From the NCBI RefSeq assembly GCF_009846755.1, contig NZ_AQOR01000023.1, positions 1 to 64,000 of the forward strand: a DNA stretch of 64,000 bases, read 5' to 3'. Shown here piece by piece: positions 19,548 to 27,473 of this stretch. The notes under the pieces are model-generated. The model ran no database searches. It was not told the DNA's origin and saw nothing but the letters and a program-made list of their open reading frames with translations. This DNA is from Alcanivorax sp. S71-1-4 (GTDB lineage: Bacteria > Pseudomonadota > Gammaproteobacteria > Pseudomonadales > Alcanivoracaceae). The position numbers were made by a program, and so were the translations under genes. Numbering within the stretch: the first letter of the stretch is position 1; each line of letters begins with the position of its first letter.

Positions 19548-19907
19548 CTAGGGATCGTTGGGATCACCCATATCGATCCGCCAGTCATCCTTATCGTACA
19601 AACCGACGCCTGAGTGACCGTCTCGGAGTTCAGGCTGTTTTTCTTCATCCAGATCGGCGTTCCGTACAAGCCATGCCGCGATCAGTGTAAACGCAAGCAA
19701 TAAGGCCAGCCAGAACGTCGCGTATAGCAGCCCACCGAATACGATGAGCTTCACGATCCAGAACAGCGATCGTGACACACCTGCCGGCAAACCCTTGCCC
19801 GCCAACCATTGGATTGCACGGGCCTCCTGCCGCACGAAGCCGCGCCACGCGCGGCCGAGCCATCTGCCGGCGCGTTCTGCGGTTGTAGTTCGTGTGGTCT
19901 TTTTCAT
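19548..19907 (-). CDS. DUF3742 family protein, ICE terminal-module gene
   Basis: The 119-residue protein begins with a basic segment (R-T-T-T-A-E-R-A-G-R-W-L-G-R-A-W-R-G-F) and has one or two membrane helices (LFWIVKLIVFGGLLYATF and LALLLAFTLIAAWLV), then an acidic tail. This layout fits the DUF3742 family, which in ICEclc/PFGI-like integrative conjugative elements lies at the end of the transfer operon. Here no transfer gene is next to it; the Qat operon is. Its function is unknown; it is presumably an inner-membrane part of the conjugation machinery. Confidence 0.75.
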   Translation of the reverse strand: MKKTTRTTTAERAGRWLGRAWRGFVRQEARAIQWLAGKGLPAGVSRSLFWIVKLIVFGGLLYATFWLALLLAFTLIAAWLVRNADLDEEKQPELRDGHSGVGLYDKDDWRIDMGDPNDP

Positions 19908-19927
19908 GATGCTATCTCATGATCGTC

Positions 19928-20551
19928 CTATCGTTTTCTGGCACGCGGACCAGGATCGAGTTCCACGCCGATCTGGTATTTCTCGACAAAGCCTGGCCAA
20001 TCCACATGCTCGGGCAGATCGATGTCATCGACCACCTTGACCTTGCCCTGCGCCCGCTCGAACAACGCGATGCTGGCGGAGGGATAGTTGTTGCGCGACG
20101 GATAGAGCACCCCGTCGAACAGCGGCACGCTATCGGCATCCAGCATCGCATACACCTGAGCGGACACCTGCTGCGTGTGCGTGTAGTCACGGCTGGCCAA
20201 TTGCTCCAGGGTCAAACCAAAGTAGCCTGCCATCACGCCTTCGGCCGTAAGGTCAGCCAACTGCAGATCGCCCACCACGCCGACCGCACGCACCAGGCGG
20301 CTTTGGACTTCAGCCAATGCAATCGAGCGTTTGCTGTCCCGATCCCATTGGTGCTTGTGAAACACCGACTCCATCAACGCCGTGGGCAGATCGCGACCAA
20401 CATAGAGCACACCATAGTTCTGGGTCGGGGCGTCATAGCGGTTCGTGCCGTCTCGACCGTAATACAGCGGCTCGCCCCGGTAGACGACTCGACTCACATG
20501 CTGAAGCAACTCACCCGTGTCGATGCGTTGCGTGGGAAGCACGATGCCCAC
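19928..20551 (-). CDS. RES-domain toxin
   Basis: A 207-residue protein with a GTG start preceded by GGAGGGGAGG. It carries a RES domain with the expected R...Y pair in VYRGEPLYYGRDGTNRYD, the Y-G-V-L-Y-V segment and a glutamate-bearing helix ALMESVFHKH. RES toxins deplete cellular NAD+ (ADP-ribosyltransferase-like fold). It lies 12 bp downstream of a helical antitoxin-like gene. The basic C-terminus (PGPRARKR) is unusual but not disabling. In an ICE the pair would act as a stabilising addiction module or in defence. Confidence 0.8.
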   Translation of the reverse strand: MGIVLPTQRIDTGELLQHVSRVVYRGEPLYYGRDGTNRYDAPTQNYGVLYVGRDLPTALMESVFHKHQWDRDSKRSIALAEVQSRLVRAVGVVGDLQLADLTAEGVMAGYFGLTLEQLASRDYTHTQQVSAQVYAMLDADSVPLFDGVLYPSRNNYPSASIALFERAQGKVKVVDDIDLPEHVDWPGFVEKYQIGVELDPGPRARKR

Positions 20552-20563
20552 ACCTCCCCTCCG

Positions 20564-21196
20564 TCAATGCACGCCGAGCACGTTGAAGACCGCCTTCGCC
20601 ACGGCATCCACCGAATCGGCAGTCACTGCTTCCACTGGCGAACGCCCGGCCAATCCTTCGAGCGGTTCGGACAGGGCGCGATACAGCGTCCAGGCATCAA
20701 CTTCGGACGCAGCCTGTAGCACGATTTGGGTCAGCCGCTGCTTCACCGGATCGAGTTGCCAGTCGGGCAGCCTCCGGCCACGCGGCCCCACGTTCAGTGC
20801 CAACAACCGGCACGCCTCGATGTCCTTGTAGATCTGCTGGCGCGACTTGTTCGCCAACCGGGCAAAGTCGGGCAGCGGCAGGTTGTGCGGCTGCTCGAAA
20901 GCCTCCAGCATTGCAGCACGACCGCGCTGAATCTCAGTTTCGCGCGGCGCCCACCGCGTATCTGCGCGCAGTGCTGCGGCCTTCCGGGCCAGAGTCTGGT
21001 CCACCGTCTCCACTTCGATCGGGACTTCCATGGACGGCGGGAGTTCGACCAACTCGATGCGTTCCTGTACGAACGCTTCCAGTTCGGCTGCAAAGGCTTG
21101 GGCATCCCGAATCTCGACGGTATCGGAGAAGCGGCGAACCTCGTCCACCGTCACCCTTGGCAGGTGGTCGGTGATGAATTCCAGGGTCTTGGGCAT
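20564..21196 (-). CDS. Antitoxin partner of the RES toxin (ParS/MbcA-like)
   Basis: The start is placed at 21196 because GGGAG lies 9 nt upstream; a longer frame to 21253 lacks such a site. The 210-residue product has an N-terminal helical part (MPKTLEFITDHLPRVTVDEV), a central helix-turn-helix-like stretch (FARLANKSRQQIYKDIEAC) followed by NVGPRGRRLPDWQLDP, and a C-terminal toxin-binding-like segment (WTLYRALSEPLEGLAGRSPV). This matches antitoxins that pair with RES toxins, although it is longer than a minimal Xre antitoxin. The HTH suggests autorepression of the pair. Confidence 0.7.
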   Translation of the reverse strand: MPKTLEFITDHLPRVTVDEVRRFSDTVEIRDAQAFAAELEAFVQERIELVELPPSMEVPIEVETVDQTLARKAAALRADTRWAPRETEIQRGRAAMLEAFEQPHNLPLPDFARLANKSRQQIYKDIEACRLLALNVGPRGRRLPDWQLDPVKQRLTQIVLQAASEVDAWTLYRALSEPLEGLAGRSPVEAVTADSVDAVAKAVFNVLGVH

Positions 21197-21362
21197 GGAT
21201 AGCTCCCGTTGACAGATTGAAAACAGCATATTCTCTCTTGTCTCCTTTGTCAACTATGACAACCAATATCCAGAGCCTCCCCGGATGCCGCGCTGCCGCA
21301 TGGGCGTGCCCAACCTGCTACGGAAAGGCCATCGTAAACAGGACACAGACTGCCTTCCGCCC

Positions 21363-21590
21363 TCAATGCGGCATGGGACAGCACCCCTTTGTCTATGGCC
21401 GCGTGCCCACGAGTTGCCGGGATTGCCCCATGCCGCATTGATCGTGGCATCCGCAAAGTAACGGCCCTATACCCAAAGGCTTCGCAAAGGCCAAAGGGCT
21501 GGGAAGGGGCAAGGGAATGGGGCCAAGGGGAAAGGCCCTACCCGAAAAGGCCAAAAGGCTCTCCCGCCAGCCCGTCACTCGGGTGTCGTC
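21363..21590. other. oriT-like region upstream of the relaxase gene
   Basis: The 394 bp between the antitoxin gene and mobH hold no convincing gene. They contain a perfect 15-bp inverted repeat, TCAATGCGGCATGGG at 21363-21377 and CCCATGCCGCATTGA at 21427-21441, with a 49-bp spacer. A strongly purine-biased tract with repeated AAAGGCC and GGGAAGGGG words (about 21475-21560) runs up to the relaxase start. A long inverted repeat next to a relaxase gene is what an origin of transfer looks like. The nick site cannot be read off. Confidence 0.45.
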
Positions 21591-23438
21591 ATGTTCTCGC
21601 TGTTCCAACGCAAAAGGGTTCCAACCGCCGCTGCACCGTCCACCGCCTCCATGGCGATGCCCCAAGGGCTGATGCGACCGGAGTCGGCCGCCTCGCTGCT
21701 GGCGACGCCGCGCCGGCGGAAGCTGCTGGAACACATCTGGCAACGGACCTCGCTGTCGCGCAAGCAATTCGCCGCGCTGTACCTGACGCCCTTGGAGCGC
21801 TACGCCGAACTGGTGCAGCAGTTCCCCGCCTCCGAGAGTCACCATCACGCCTATCCGGGCGGCATGCTGGATCACGGCCTGGAGATCGTGGCCTACGCAT
21901 TGAAGCTGCGACAGTCACATCTGCTGCCCGCTGGCGTGACGCCGGAAGCGCAGGCGGCCCAGGCCGAGGCCTGGACTGCGGGCACCGCTTACGCAGCCCT
22001 GCTGCACGACATCGGCAAGATCGCCGTCGATCTGCATGTCGAATATGCCGATGGCACTCTCTGGCATCCCTGGCATGGTCCGTTGCAGCGGCCGTATCGC
22101 TTCCGCTACCGCAAGGACCGCGAGTATCGGCTGCACAGTGCCGCCACCGGACTGCTGTACATCCGGCTGCTGGACCGCGAGATTCTCGACTGGCTCAACG
22201 GCTTCTCCGATCTGTGGGCTTCGCTGCTGTACGTCCTGGCCGGCCAGTACGAGCACGCCGGCACGCTTGGCGAGCTGGTCGTGCAGGCCGACCAGGCTTC
22301 GGTCGCCCACGAACTCGGCGGCGATCCGAACAAAGCGCTGGCCGCACCCAAGCACGCGCTGCAACGCAAGCTGCTCGACGGCCTGCGCTATCTGCTCAAG
22401 GAGGAATTCAAACTGAACCAGCCCCAGGCTTCGGACGGCTGGCTGACCCAGGACGCACTCTGGCTGGTGAGCAAGACCGTCTCCGACAAGCTGCGGGCAC
22501 ATCTGCTATCGCAGGGCATTGATGGCATTCCAGCCAGCAACACGGCGGTGTTCAACGTGCTTCAGGACCATGGTATCGCCCTGGCCACGCCGGACGGCAA
22601 GGCGATCTGGAAAGCCTCCGTCACGAGCGATGCCGGCTGGTCGCACAGCTTCACCTTCCTGAAACTGTCCCCCGCGATGATTTGGGAAGCGTCCGACCGG
22701 CCGGCAGCCTTCGCGGGCACCGTGCAGGTGGAGCCGGAAGGGTCGGCGGCACAGACACCAGCACCCGAGGCCCTCGACGTGGAAACAGGGGAATCCGCCC
22801 CGGCGACTACCGAGTCCGCCACACCAACGACCGCCGACAGCAGCGTCGAGGAACTACTGGAACTGCTCGATTCGTCTCCCGCGTCCACTGCTACGGCCAT
22901 GCCGCTTCAGCCCCTCGCTGAGAAGCCCACGCCGTTGCCGGACCACAAGCCCGCCGACACCACGCCGGTCCAAGCAGTACACCAAGACGACGCCAATCCA
23001 TCCGGTGCTCATTTTCTCGCGTGGCTGCGTCAGAGCATCCAGACGCGCAAGCTCATCATCAACGACGCCAAGGCGCTGGTACATACCGTGGCCGGCACGG
23101 CGTATCTCGTCAGTCCCGGCGTGTTCCAGCGCTACGCGCAGGAGCACCCGCAGATCACCGCCCTGGCCAAGCAGGACAAGCTACCGGAATGGCAGTGGGT
23201 ACAGAAGCGGTTCGAGAAGCTGGGCCTGCACCGCAAGCAGGCCAGCGGGCTGAACATCTGGAATTGCGAAGTGACGGGGCCTCGCAAGTCCAGGCGGCTG
23301 CACGGATACCTGCTGACCAGCCCCGATACGCTGTTCCATGAGATACCCCCGAACAATCCTTACCTGCGCCTCGCCAACGCAGAGGCACAGCGCGACGACT
23401 CGGCGTTTCATGCCAAGAACGATGACGAGCAGGAATAG
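21591..23438 (+). CDS. mobH: MobH-family relaxase (TraI_2 / HD-type)
   Basis: A 615-residue protein. The N-terminal TraI_2 region reads LLEHIWQRTSLSRKQFAALYL, then SHHHAYPGGMLDHGLE (three-His cluster) and TAYAALLHDIGKIAVD (HD motif). The HD and His residues are the metal site of this relaxase class, which nicks oriT to start conjugative transfer. A low-complexity, Pro/Thr/Ala-rich linker (about residues 385-470) leads to a C-terminal domain of about 120 residues, FLAWLRQSIQTRKLIIND through VFQRYAQEHP, common in ICE relaxases. Length and motifs appear intact, so the element may still be mobilisable. Confidence 0.88.
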   Translation: MFSLFQRKRVPTAAAPSTASMAMPQGLMRPESAASLLATPRRRKLLEHIWQRTSLSRKQFAALYLTPLERYAELVQQFPASESHHHAYPGGMLDHGLEIVAYALKLRQSHLLPAGVTPEAQAAQAEAWTAGTAYAALLHDIGKIAVDLHVEYADGTLWHPWHGPLQRPYRFRYRKDREYRLHSAATGLLYIRLLDREILDWLNGFSDLWASLLYVLAGQYEHAGTLGELVVQADQASVAHELGGDPNKALAAPKHALQRKLLDGLRYLLKEEFKLNQPQASDGWLTQDALWLVSKTVSDKLRAHLLSQGIDGIPASNTAVFNVLQDHGIALATPDGKAIWKASVTSDAGWSHSFTFLKLSPAMIWEASDRPAAFAGTVQVEPEGSAAQTPAPEALDVETGESAPATTESATPTTADSSVEELLELLDSSPASTATAMPLQPLAEKPTPLPDHKPADTTPVQAVHQDDANPSGAHFLAWLRQSIQTRKLIINDAKALVHTVAGTAYLVSPGVFQRYAQEHPQITALAKQDKLPEWQWVQKRFEKLGLHRKQASGLNIWNCEVTGPRKSRRLHGYLLTSPDTLFHEIPPNNPYLRLANAEAQRDDSAFHAKNDDEQE

Positions 23439-23456
23439 GATGCGACGCCGGCGCCC

Positions 23457-23762
23457 TCAGTTGCCGCGCTTGGGCGGGTCCGATTCGGACAGCTTGGCCT
23501 CCATCGCAGCCATCAGGTGGGCAGAGCTGCACTTCAGGGCGCGGGCGATCTTGAGGATCAGAGGAAGCGTGGGAATGTGCTCGCCCCGCTCGATCTTGCC
23601 CATGTGTGACCGCTCGATTCCGGCTAGGTGGGCGAGCGTTTCCTGCGCGAGCCCCTGGTCCGTTCTTTCCTCCCGCACCACTGCCCCAAACGCGATCGCT
23701 GGTTCCGCTTCGTATGTTGTTGTCCCGGCTGGTCGGCCGCGTTGAATCGATCGCTTTTGCAT
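23457..23762 (-). CDS. XRE-family HTH regulator of the ICE
   Basis: The start is taken at ATG 23762 (a TTG two codons earlier is the alternative). The 101-residue protein has a classic XRE domain (residues about 27-82): LAQETLAHLAGIERSHMGKIERGEHIPTL, split here as two adjacent helices. It converges on mobH with an 18-bp gap. A perfect CGCTTTTG/CAAAAGCG inverted repeat spans its start codon, which suggests autorepression. Confidence 0.82.
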   Translation of the reverse strand: MQKRSIQRGRPAGTTTYEAEPAIAFGAVVREERTDQGLAQETLAHLAGIERSHMGKIERGEHIPTLPLILKIARALKCSSAHLMAAMEAKLSESDPPKRGN

Positions 23763-23773
23763 TGCCAAAAGCG
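23752..23773. promoter_or_regulatory. Inverted repeat over the XRE start codon, candidate operator
   Basis: CGCTTTTG at 23752-23759 and CAAAAGCG at 23766-23773 form a perfect 8-bp inverted repeat with a 6-bp centre, sitting across the ATG of the XRE gene. A bound repressor would block its own translation start region, as is common for XRE regulators. Assignment to this regulator is inferred from position. Confidence 0.45.
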
Positions 23774-23802
23774 TCGATCAGCGCGACGATATAAACCACG
23801 TT

Positions 23803-23827
23803 AAACTTAACTCATTCGATTAAGTTT
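23803..23827. promoter_or_regulatory. AT-rich palindrome in the XRE/LysR-like divergent region
   Basis: AAACTTAA and TTAAGTTT form a perfect 8-bp inverted repeat around a 9-bp centre, between the two divergent regulator genes. It is much more AT-rich than the surroundings and sits where both promoters should lie. It looks like an operator for one of the two flanking regulators. Confidence 0.45.
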
Positions 23828-23856
23828 CCATGCTTTAGCGCCTTCGGAAGTTGCAC

Positions 23857-24483
23857 GTGAGATCGATCGACGTCTCCACTGAAATCCGTCTGGCAGTCCT
23901 CGGCGATTGGGTTCCTCCCCAACTCGCCGACGTGCTCGCCATACAGCGCGCCGAAGACCCGGACACCCTGGCCGTTCTGATTGATACAGCGGCTACCGGA
24001 CAACAACAGGAACGACCTGGTGACGGCTTCGACTTCGCGTTGTCCACCACCCATCGGGAGTGGCCGGGCTGGGTTTGCGAACCGCTGTGGCACGACACCC
24101 TGGCCGTCGCTGTGGCAAAGCGATCCCACTTGCTGGCCTACCGGGAAGTACCCTGCCAGGAAGCGCTCAAACAGCCGCTGATCTACGCGCGATCAACGGC
24201 CGAAGAGTCGTGGCGCACGCTCGCGCAGAGCGCATTCGAGAACGAATTGCGGGACCGCGAAGCAGCCGTCAGTACGTTCGAGGTCGCCATGACGCTGGTC
24301 GCAGCGGGGTACGGAATCGCCGTGGCCCCATCCACGAGACTTGCCGGGTATCGATGCCAGGGCATCGCCCTGCGGCCGCTGGCGAGCGCACCGATGATCG
24401 TGACCGCCTACCTGATTAGACCCGACGTTGCCCTGACGGAGCATCAAGAGGGCTTTCTTCGACGCGCCCGCTCAATGTCCTGA
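23857..24483 (+). CDS. LysR-type substrate-binding domain protein without DNA-binding domain
   Basis: The GTG at 23857 has GGAAG 6 nt upstream; a TTG at 23851 is too close to it. The 208 residues match only the effector-binding half of LysR regulators: EIRLAVLGDWVPPQLADVL, FDFALSTTH, EPLWHDTLAVAVAKRSHLL, then AAGYGIAVAPSTRL. The N-terminal helix-turn-helix is absent, and no HTH fragment is seen upstream. Such truncated forms occur beside integrases of related ICEs, so it may be a functional ligand sensor partnered with the neighbouring XRE protein rather than a wreck. Confidence 0.72.
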   Translation: MRSIDVSTEIRLAVLGDWVPPQLADVLAIQRAEDPDTLAVLIDTAATGQQQERPGDGFDFALSTTHREWPGWVCEPLWHDTLAVAVAKRSHLLAYREVPCQEALKQPLIYARSTAEESWRTLAQSAFENELRDREAAVSTFEVAMTLVAAGYGIAVAPSTRLAGYRCQGIALRPLASAPMIVTAYLIRPDVALTEHQEGFLRRARSMS

Positions 24484-24508
24484 GCAGCCTCTCAGCCCGG
24501 CACGCGCC

Positions 24509-25777
24509 TCACTCCCGCTCGATGACCCGCAGCAAGGCCCTGCGCCGTTTCGACAGCGGCCCGAAGGTTGCCATGACCTCGTTCATCGAATCGCCACGAG
24601 CCATCGCATCGAGGATGTCCGCCCAATCCTGCATGATGATCTTCCGCGATGCGATGTACTTGGTGTGGTCGTAGGGTGCGCGCGACGAATCTTTCTTCCG
24701 CTTCGAGTGGGCCAGTTGCAGATCAACCCGGTTCTCTGGGTAGCTCAACAAGCCGAGCAGCGTGGTCGCTGTTGAGCGGAAGCCGTGCGAAGAAAACTGT
24801 CCACCGTAGCCCATGCGCTCCAACACCTTGTTGAGCGTCGTAGCCGACATAACCGTTCCCGGCTTCCTGAAGCCGGGAAACAGCACCTTCCCTCCGCCTG
24901 TCAGCGTGTGCAGTTCTTTCAACAGCACGATGGCCTGCTTCGAGAGCGGAACGATGTGAGGGTCGCGCATCTTCATGCGCCCCGCAGGAACCGTCCACAT
25001 CGCACTGTCCAGATCGAACTCGGACCAGTGCGCCTTGCGCAGTTCGGCCGTGCGGACATAAGTGAGGGCCATCAATCGCAGTGCAATGACAGTGACCCGG
25101 TAACCTGCATCATCCACACGGCTCAAGAACTTCGGGATCTCTTGCCACGGTAGCGGTGGATGGTGTCGAACTCGGGGGCGCTTGACCGACCGTTTCAGCA
25201 GCGCCGTCGGATCACTGTCGCAAAGCTCTTCACCCGCCGCGTATGCGAAGATTTGGCTGCACAATTGCCTGATCAGGATCGCAACGGTGGGAGCGCCGCG
25301 CTCCGCAACATCCTTAATGACGGGGCGCAGGTGAGCAGTCCGGATTGAGCTGACCGGCAGCTTGCCCACTTTGGGAAAAACATCGTTCTCCAAAGTGCGC
25401 TTGACTTGATCGGCGTAACCCTCGCTCCACTGCACGTTGCTCGCCATCCATCTGCGAGCCACTGGCTCAAAGGTGTTCTCGTTCTTTTCAAGCTGAGTGG
25501 AGATGTTGACTCTCTTCTCCACCACGGGGTGTACGCCCTTCTTGACGAGTTCCCGCGCGCGATCCCGCTCGGTCCGCGCCGCCTCCAGTGAGACCTGGGG
25601 GTACTTGCCGATCGCGTAGATGGCAGGCTTTCCGCCAAGCCGATAGCGGTAGCGCCACAACTTGCTTCCGCTGGGCGTGACGTACAGAAATAGACTACCC
25701 CCGTCCTTGAGCCAGTACGGTTCTTTTTGGGAAGGAATGGTCTCGACCTTCCTGGCCGAGAGCAGGTTCATGGCCAT
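24509..25777 (-). CDS. int: P4-type tyrosine integrase of the ICE
   Basis: A 422-residue tyrosine recombinase. It has an N-terminal DUF4102-like arm-binding domain (WLKDGGSLFLYVTPSGSKLW, then YAIGKYPQVSLEAAR) and a SAM-like core-binding domain (about residues 100-190). The catalytic residues are in order: Arg in LTYVRTAELRKAHW, the H-x-x-R in FSSHGFRSTA, and the nucleophile Tyr in the APYDHTKYIASR segment, about residue 369. The start has GAGAGGTG about 10 nt upstream. The gene reads away from the element end and begins about 150 bp from the trpG junction, as expected for an integrase next to its attachment site. No catalytic residue is missing. Confidence 0.93.
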   Translation of the reverse strand: MAMNLLSARKVETIPSQKEPYWLKDGGSLFLYVTPSGSKLWRYRYRLGGKPAIYAIGKYPQVSLEAARTERDRARELVKKGVHPVVEKRVNISTQLEKNENTFEPVARRWMASNVQWSEGYADQVKRTLENDVFPKVGKLPVSSIRTAHLRPVIKDVAERGAPTVAILIRQLCSQIFAYAAGEELCDSDPTALLKRSVKRPRVRHHPPLPWQEIPKFLSRVDDAGYRVTVIALRLMALTYVRTAELRKAHWSEFDLDSAMWTVPAGRMKMRDPHIVPLSKQAIVLLKELHTLTGGGKVLFPGFRKPGTVMSATTLNKVLERMGYGGQFSSHGFRSTATTLLGLLSYPENRVDLQLAHSKRKKDSSRAPYDHTKYIASRKIIMQDWADILDAMARGDSMNEVMATFGPLSKRRRALLRVIERE

Positions 25778-25827
25778 GTGTGTATATCACCTCTCTTGAG
25801 GTCCTATATACACAGAAATATACACAC
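25778..25827. promoter_or_regulatory. Repeated TATACACA motifs before the integrase gene
   Basis: GTGTGTATAT at 25778-25787 and ATATACACAC at 25818-25827 form a perfect 10-bp inverted repeat. A third, direct copy TATATACACA lies at 25805-25814. The cluster abuts the integrase start codon and lies within 110 bp of the element end. It could be integrase arm-type binding sites, excisionase sites or an operator for int. Confidence 0.5.
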
Positions 25828-25919
25828 TTGCAGCAGATTGGTCTAGCCTTCACCAGACCATCAAGGAAGTCACATCAATACAAATCAACAACTTACACTT
25901 TCTCCATGGAACACGGTGG

Positions 25920-25950
25920 AGCTTGATGGATGCTAATCGTAGTTGTCGAT
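25920..25950. other. Chromosome/element junction (attachment site end)
   Basis: Read on the minus strand, trpG sequence ATGATCGACAACTACGAT is followed by TAGCATCCATCAAGC, which no longer encodes TrpG. The crossover should lie in or just after GACAACTACGAT, about 25935-25950. The opposite end of the element is outside the window, so the shared core cannot be delimited. Confidence 0.6.
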
Positions 25951-25968
25951 CATCAGCACCCGCATCAT
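25933..25968 (-). pseudogene. trpG: 5' fragment of trpG cut by the integrated element
   Basis: The fragment encodes [11 protein letters not shown] then TAG. The sequence LMIDNYD is the normal start of the glutamine amidotransferase subunit of anthranilate synthase, which would continue with SFTYN. Its ATG overlaps the trpE stop (CAATGA) and has GGAGG inside the trpE end, so it is the authentic translation start. Everything after codon 11 is element DNA. The remaining trpG coding region is presumably at the far element end, either headless or given a new 5' end. Confidence 0.8.
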
Positions 25969-27473
25969 TGGGCACCTCCTTGCGGCACATCGCGTCCAGG
26001 CAGGGTCAGTCCACGCAGGGCCATGTTGACAGCGGTAAACACCGCCCGGCCCTTGTTCATGGTTTCCTTCCATTCCAGCCGTGGCACGGAATCCGCCACC
26101 ACGCCGGCGCCCACCTGGATATACAGCCGGCCATCACGGATCACCGCCGTGCGGATCGCAATCGCGGTGTCCATTTCACCGTTGAAACCGATGTAGCCCA
26201 CCGCGCCGCCGTAGACGCCGCGTTTGACCGGTTCCAGTTCATCGATGATTTCCATGGCGCGAATCTTCGGCGCGCCACTGAGTGTGCCGGCCGGGAAGGT
26301 GGCGCGCAGGACATCCAGCGGACCGAGGCCATCTTTCAACCGGCCTTCAACGTTGGAGACGATGTGCATCACGTGCGAATAGCGCTCCACCACCATCTTG
26401 TCGGTCAGGCGCACCGAGCCGGCCTCGGCAATGCGGCCGATATCGTTGCGGCCGAGGTCGATCAACATCAGGTGCTCGGCGATTTCTTTCGGGTCCGCCA
26501 GCAGTTCCTCTTCCAGTGCCTGATCCTCGGCGTCGGTACGGCCGCGTTTGCGGGTGCCGGCCAGGGGCCGCACCGTTACCGCGCCGTGCTCGATGCGGGT
26601 CAGAATCTCCGGCGACGACCCGGCGATATGAAAATCTTCCAGGTCGAGATAGAACATGTAGGGTGACGGGTTCAGGTAGCGCAGCGCCCGGTACAGGTCC
26701 AGGGCCGGCGCGGCGAACGGCACGGACATGCGCTGCGAGGGCACCACCTGCATGACGTCGCCGGCCAGGATGTATTCGCGGATGCGCTCGACCCCGGCCT
26801 CGAAATCCTGTTGCGGCGTATCGGAGGCAAAATCCGTCTCGTTGATGGCGTCGCCATAGGGGCGGTCTTCCGGTGCCGGCAGCGGCGCGCGCAGCTTTGC
26901 CTGCAACAGGTCCAGCCGCGCGTTAGCGCTCGCCAGCGCACCGACTTCGGCCGGGTCCACCAGCACCACCAGGAACAGGCTGCCGCGCAGGTTATCGAAC
27001 ACCACCACTTCTTCGCTGCGCATCAGCAGGATGTCCGGGTTGCCGAGCGTATCGCGGCCCTTCGGCTGGCCCAGGCGCGGTTCGAAATAACGCACGCTGT
27101 CGTAGCCGAAATAACCCACCAGGCCACCGTTGAAACGCGGCAGGCCCTCGATCTCCGGGGCGCAGTAGCGCAGCCGATAGGCTTCGATCCAGGCAATCGG
27201 ATCGCTGACCGTCTCGCTGTGCTCACCGGCCTCGCCGGTCACGCGGATTTCGTTGCCGTAGACGCGAATCACTTCGCGTGCCGGCAGCCCGATGATTGAA
27301 TACCGGCCCCAGCGCTCGCCACCCTGCACGGACTCGAACAGGAAGCTGTAGGGCGCGGCGGCCAGCTTGCGGTAGGCAGAAAGCGGGGTGTCCAGGTCGG
27401 CGAGGACTTCGCGGACCACGGGGACGCGGTTGAAGCCCGCGCGGGCGAATTGCTCAAGATGTTCCGGTGACAT
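25965..27473 (-). CDS. trpE: Anthranilate synthase component I
   Basis: The start is at 27473 ([20 protein letters not shown]); upstream in-frame codons are not TrpE-like. The 502-residue enzyme converts chorismate to anthranilate, the first step of tryptophan synthesis. The feedback-site region [19 protein letters not shown] is intact (LLES-type element as FLFES). The C-terminal chorismate-binding domain shows [35 protein letters not shown] and [13 protein letters not shown], and VQVGAG-type residues near the end ([14 protein letters not shown]). Its stop overlaps the truncated trpG start, so translational coupling to the ammonia-supplying subunit is broken here. No Trp-codon-rich leader is seen upstream. 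Confidence 0.95.
   Translation of the reverse strand: MSPEHLEQFARAGFNRVPVVREVLADLDTPLSAYRKLAAAPYSFLFESVQGGERWGRYSIIGLPAREVIRVYGNEIRVTGEAGEHSETVSDPIAWIEAYRLRYCAPEIEGLPRFNGGLVGYFGYDSVRYFEPRLGQPKGRDTLGNPDILLMRSEEVVVFDNLRGSLFLVVLVDPAEVGALASANARLDLLQAKLRAPLPAPEDRPYGDAINETDFASDTPQQDFEAGVERIREYILAGDVMQVVPSQRMSVPFAAPALDLYRALRYLNPSPYMFYLDLEDFHIAGSSPEILTRIEHGAVTVRPLAGTRKRGRTDAEDQALEEELLADPKEIAEHLMLIDLGRNDIGRIAEAGSVRLTDKMVVERYSHVMHIVSNVEGRLKDGLGPLDVLRATFPAGTLSGAPKIRAMEIIDELEPVKRGVYGGAVGYIGFNGEMDTAIAIRTAVIRDGRLYIQVGAGVVADSVPRLEWKETMNKGRAVFTAVNMALRGLTLPGRDVPQGGAQ

Noticed and set aside
21460-21570. CRISPR-like short repeats (AAAGGCC, GGGAAGGGG words)
   Set aside because: Words are irregular in spacing and length, with no constant repeat-spacer pattern. 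A purine tract near oriT explains them better.
21389-22522. 377-codon frame overlapping mobH and the oriT-like region
   Set aside because: Arg/Ala/Gly-rich, out of frame with a well-supported relaxase, and its start lies inside the inverted-repeat region.
23857-24483. Full-length LysR regulator broken by a frameshift
   Set aside because: No LysR helix-turn-helix sequence could be recognised in any upstream frame; the space is taken by divergent promoters and palindromes.
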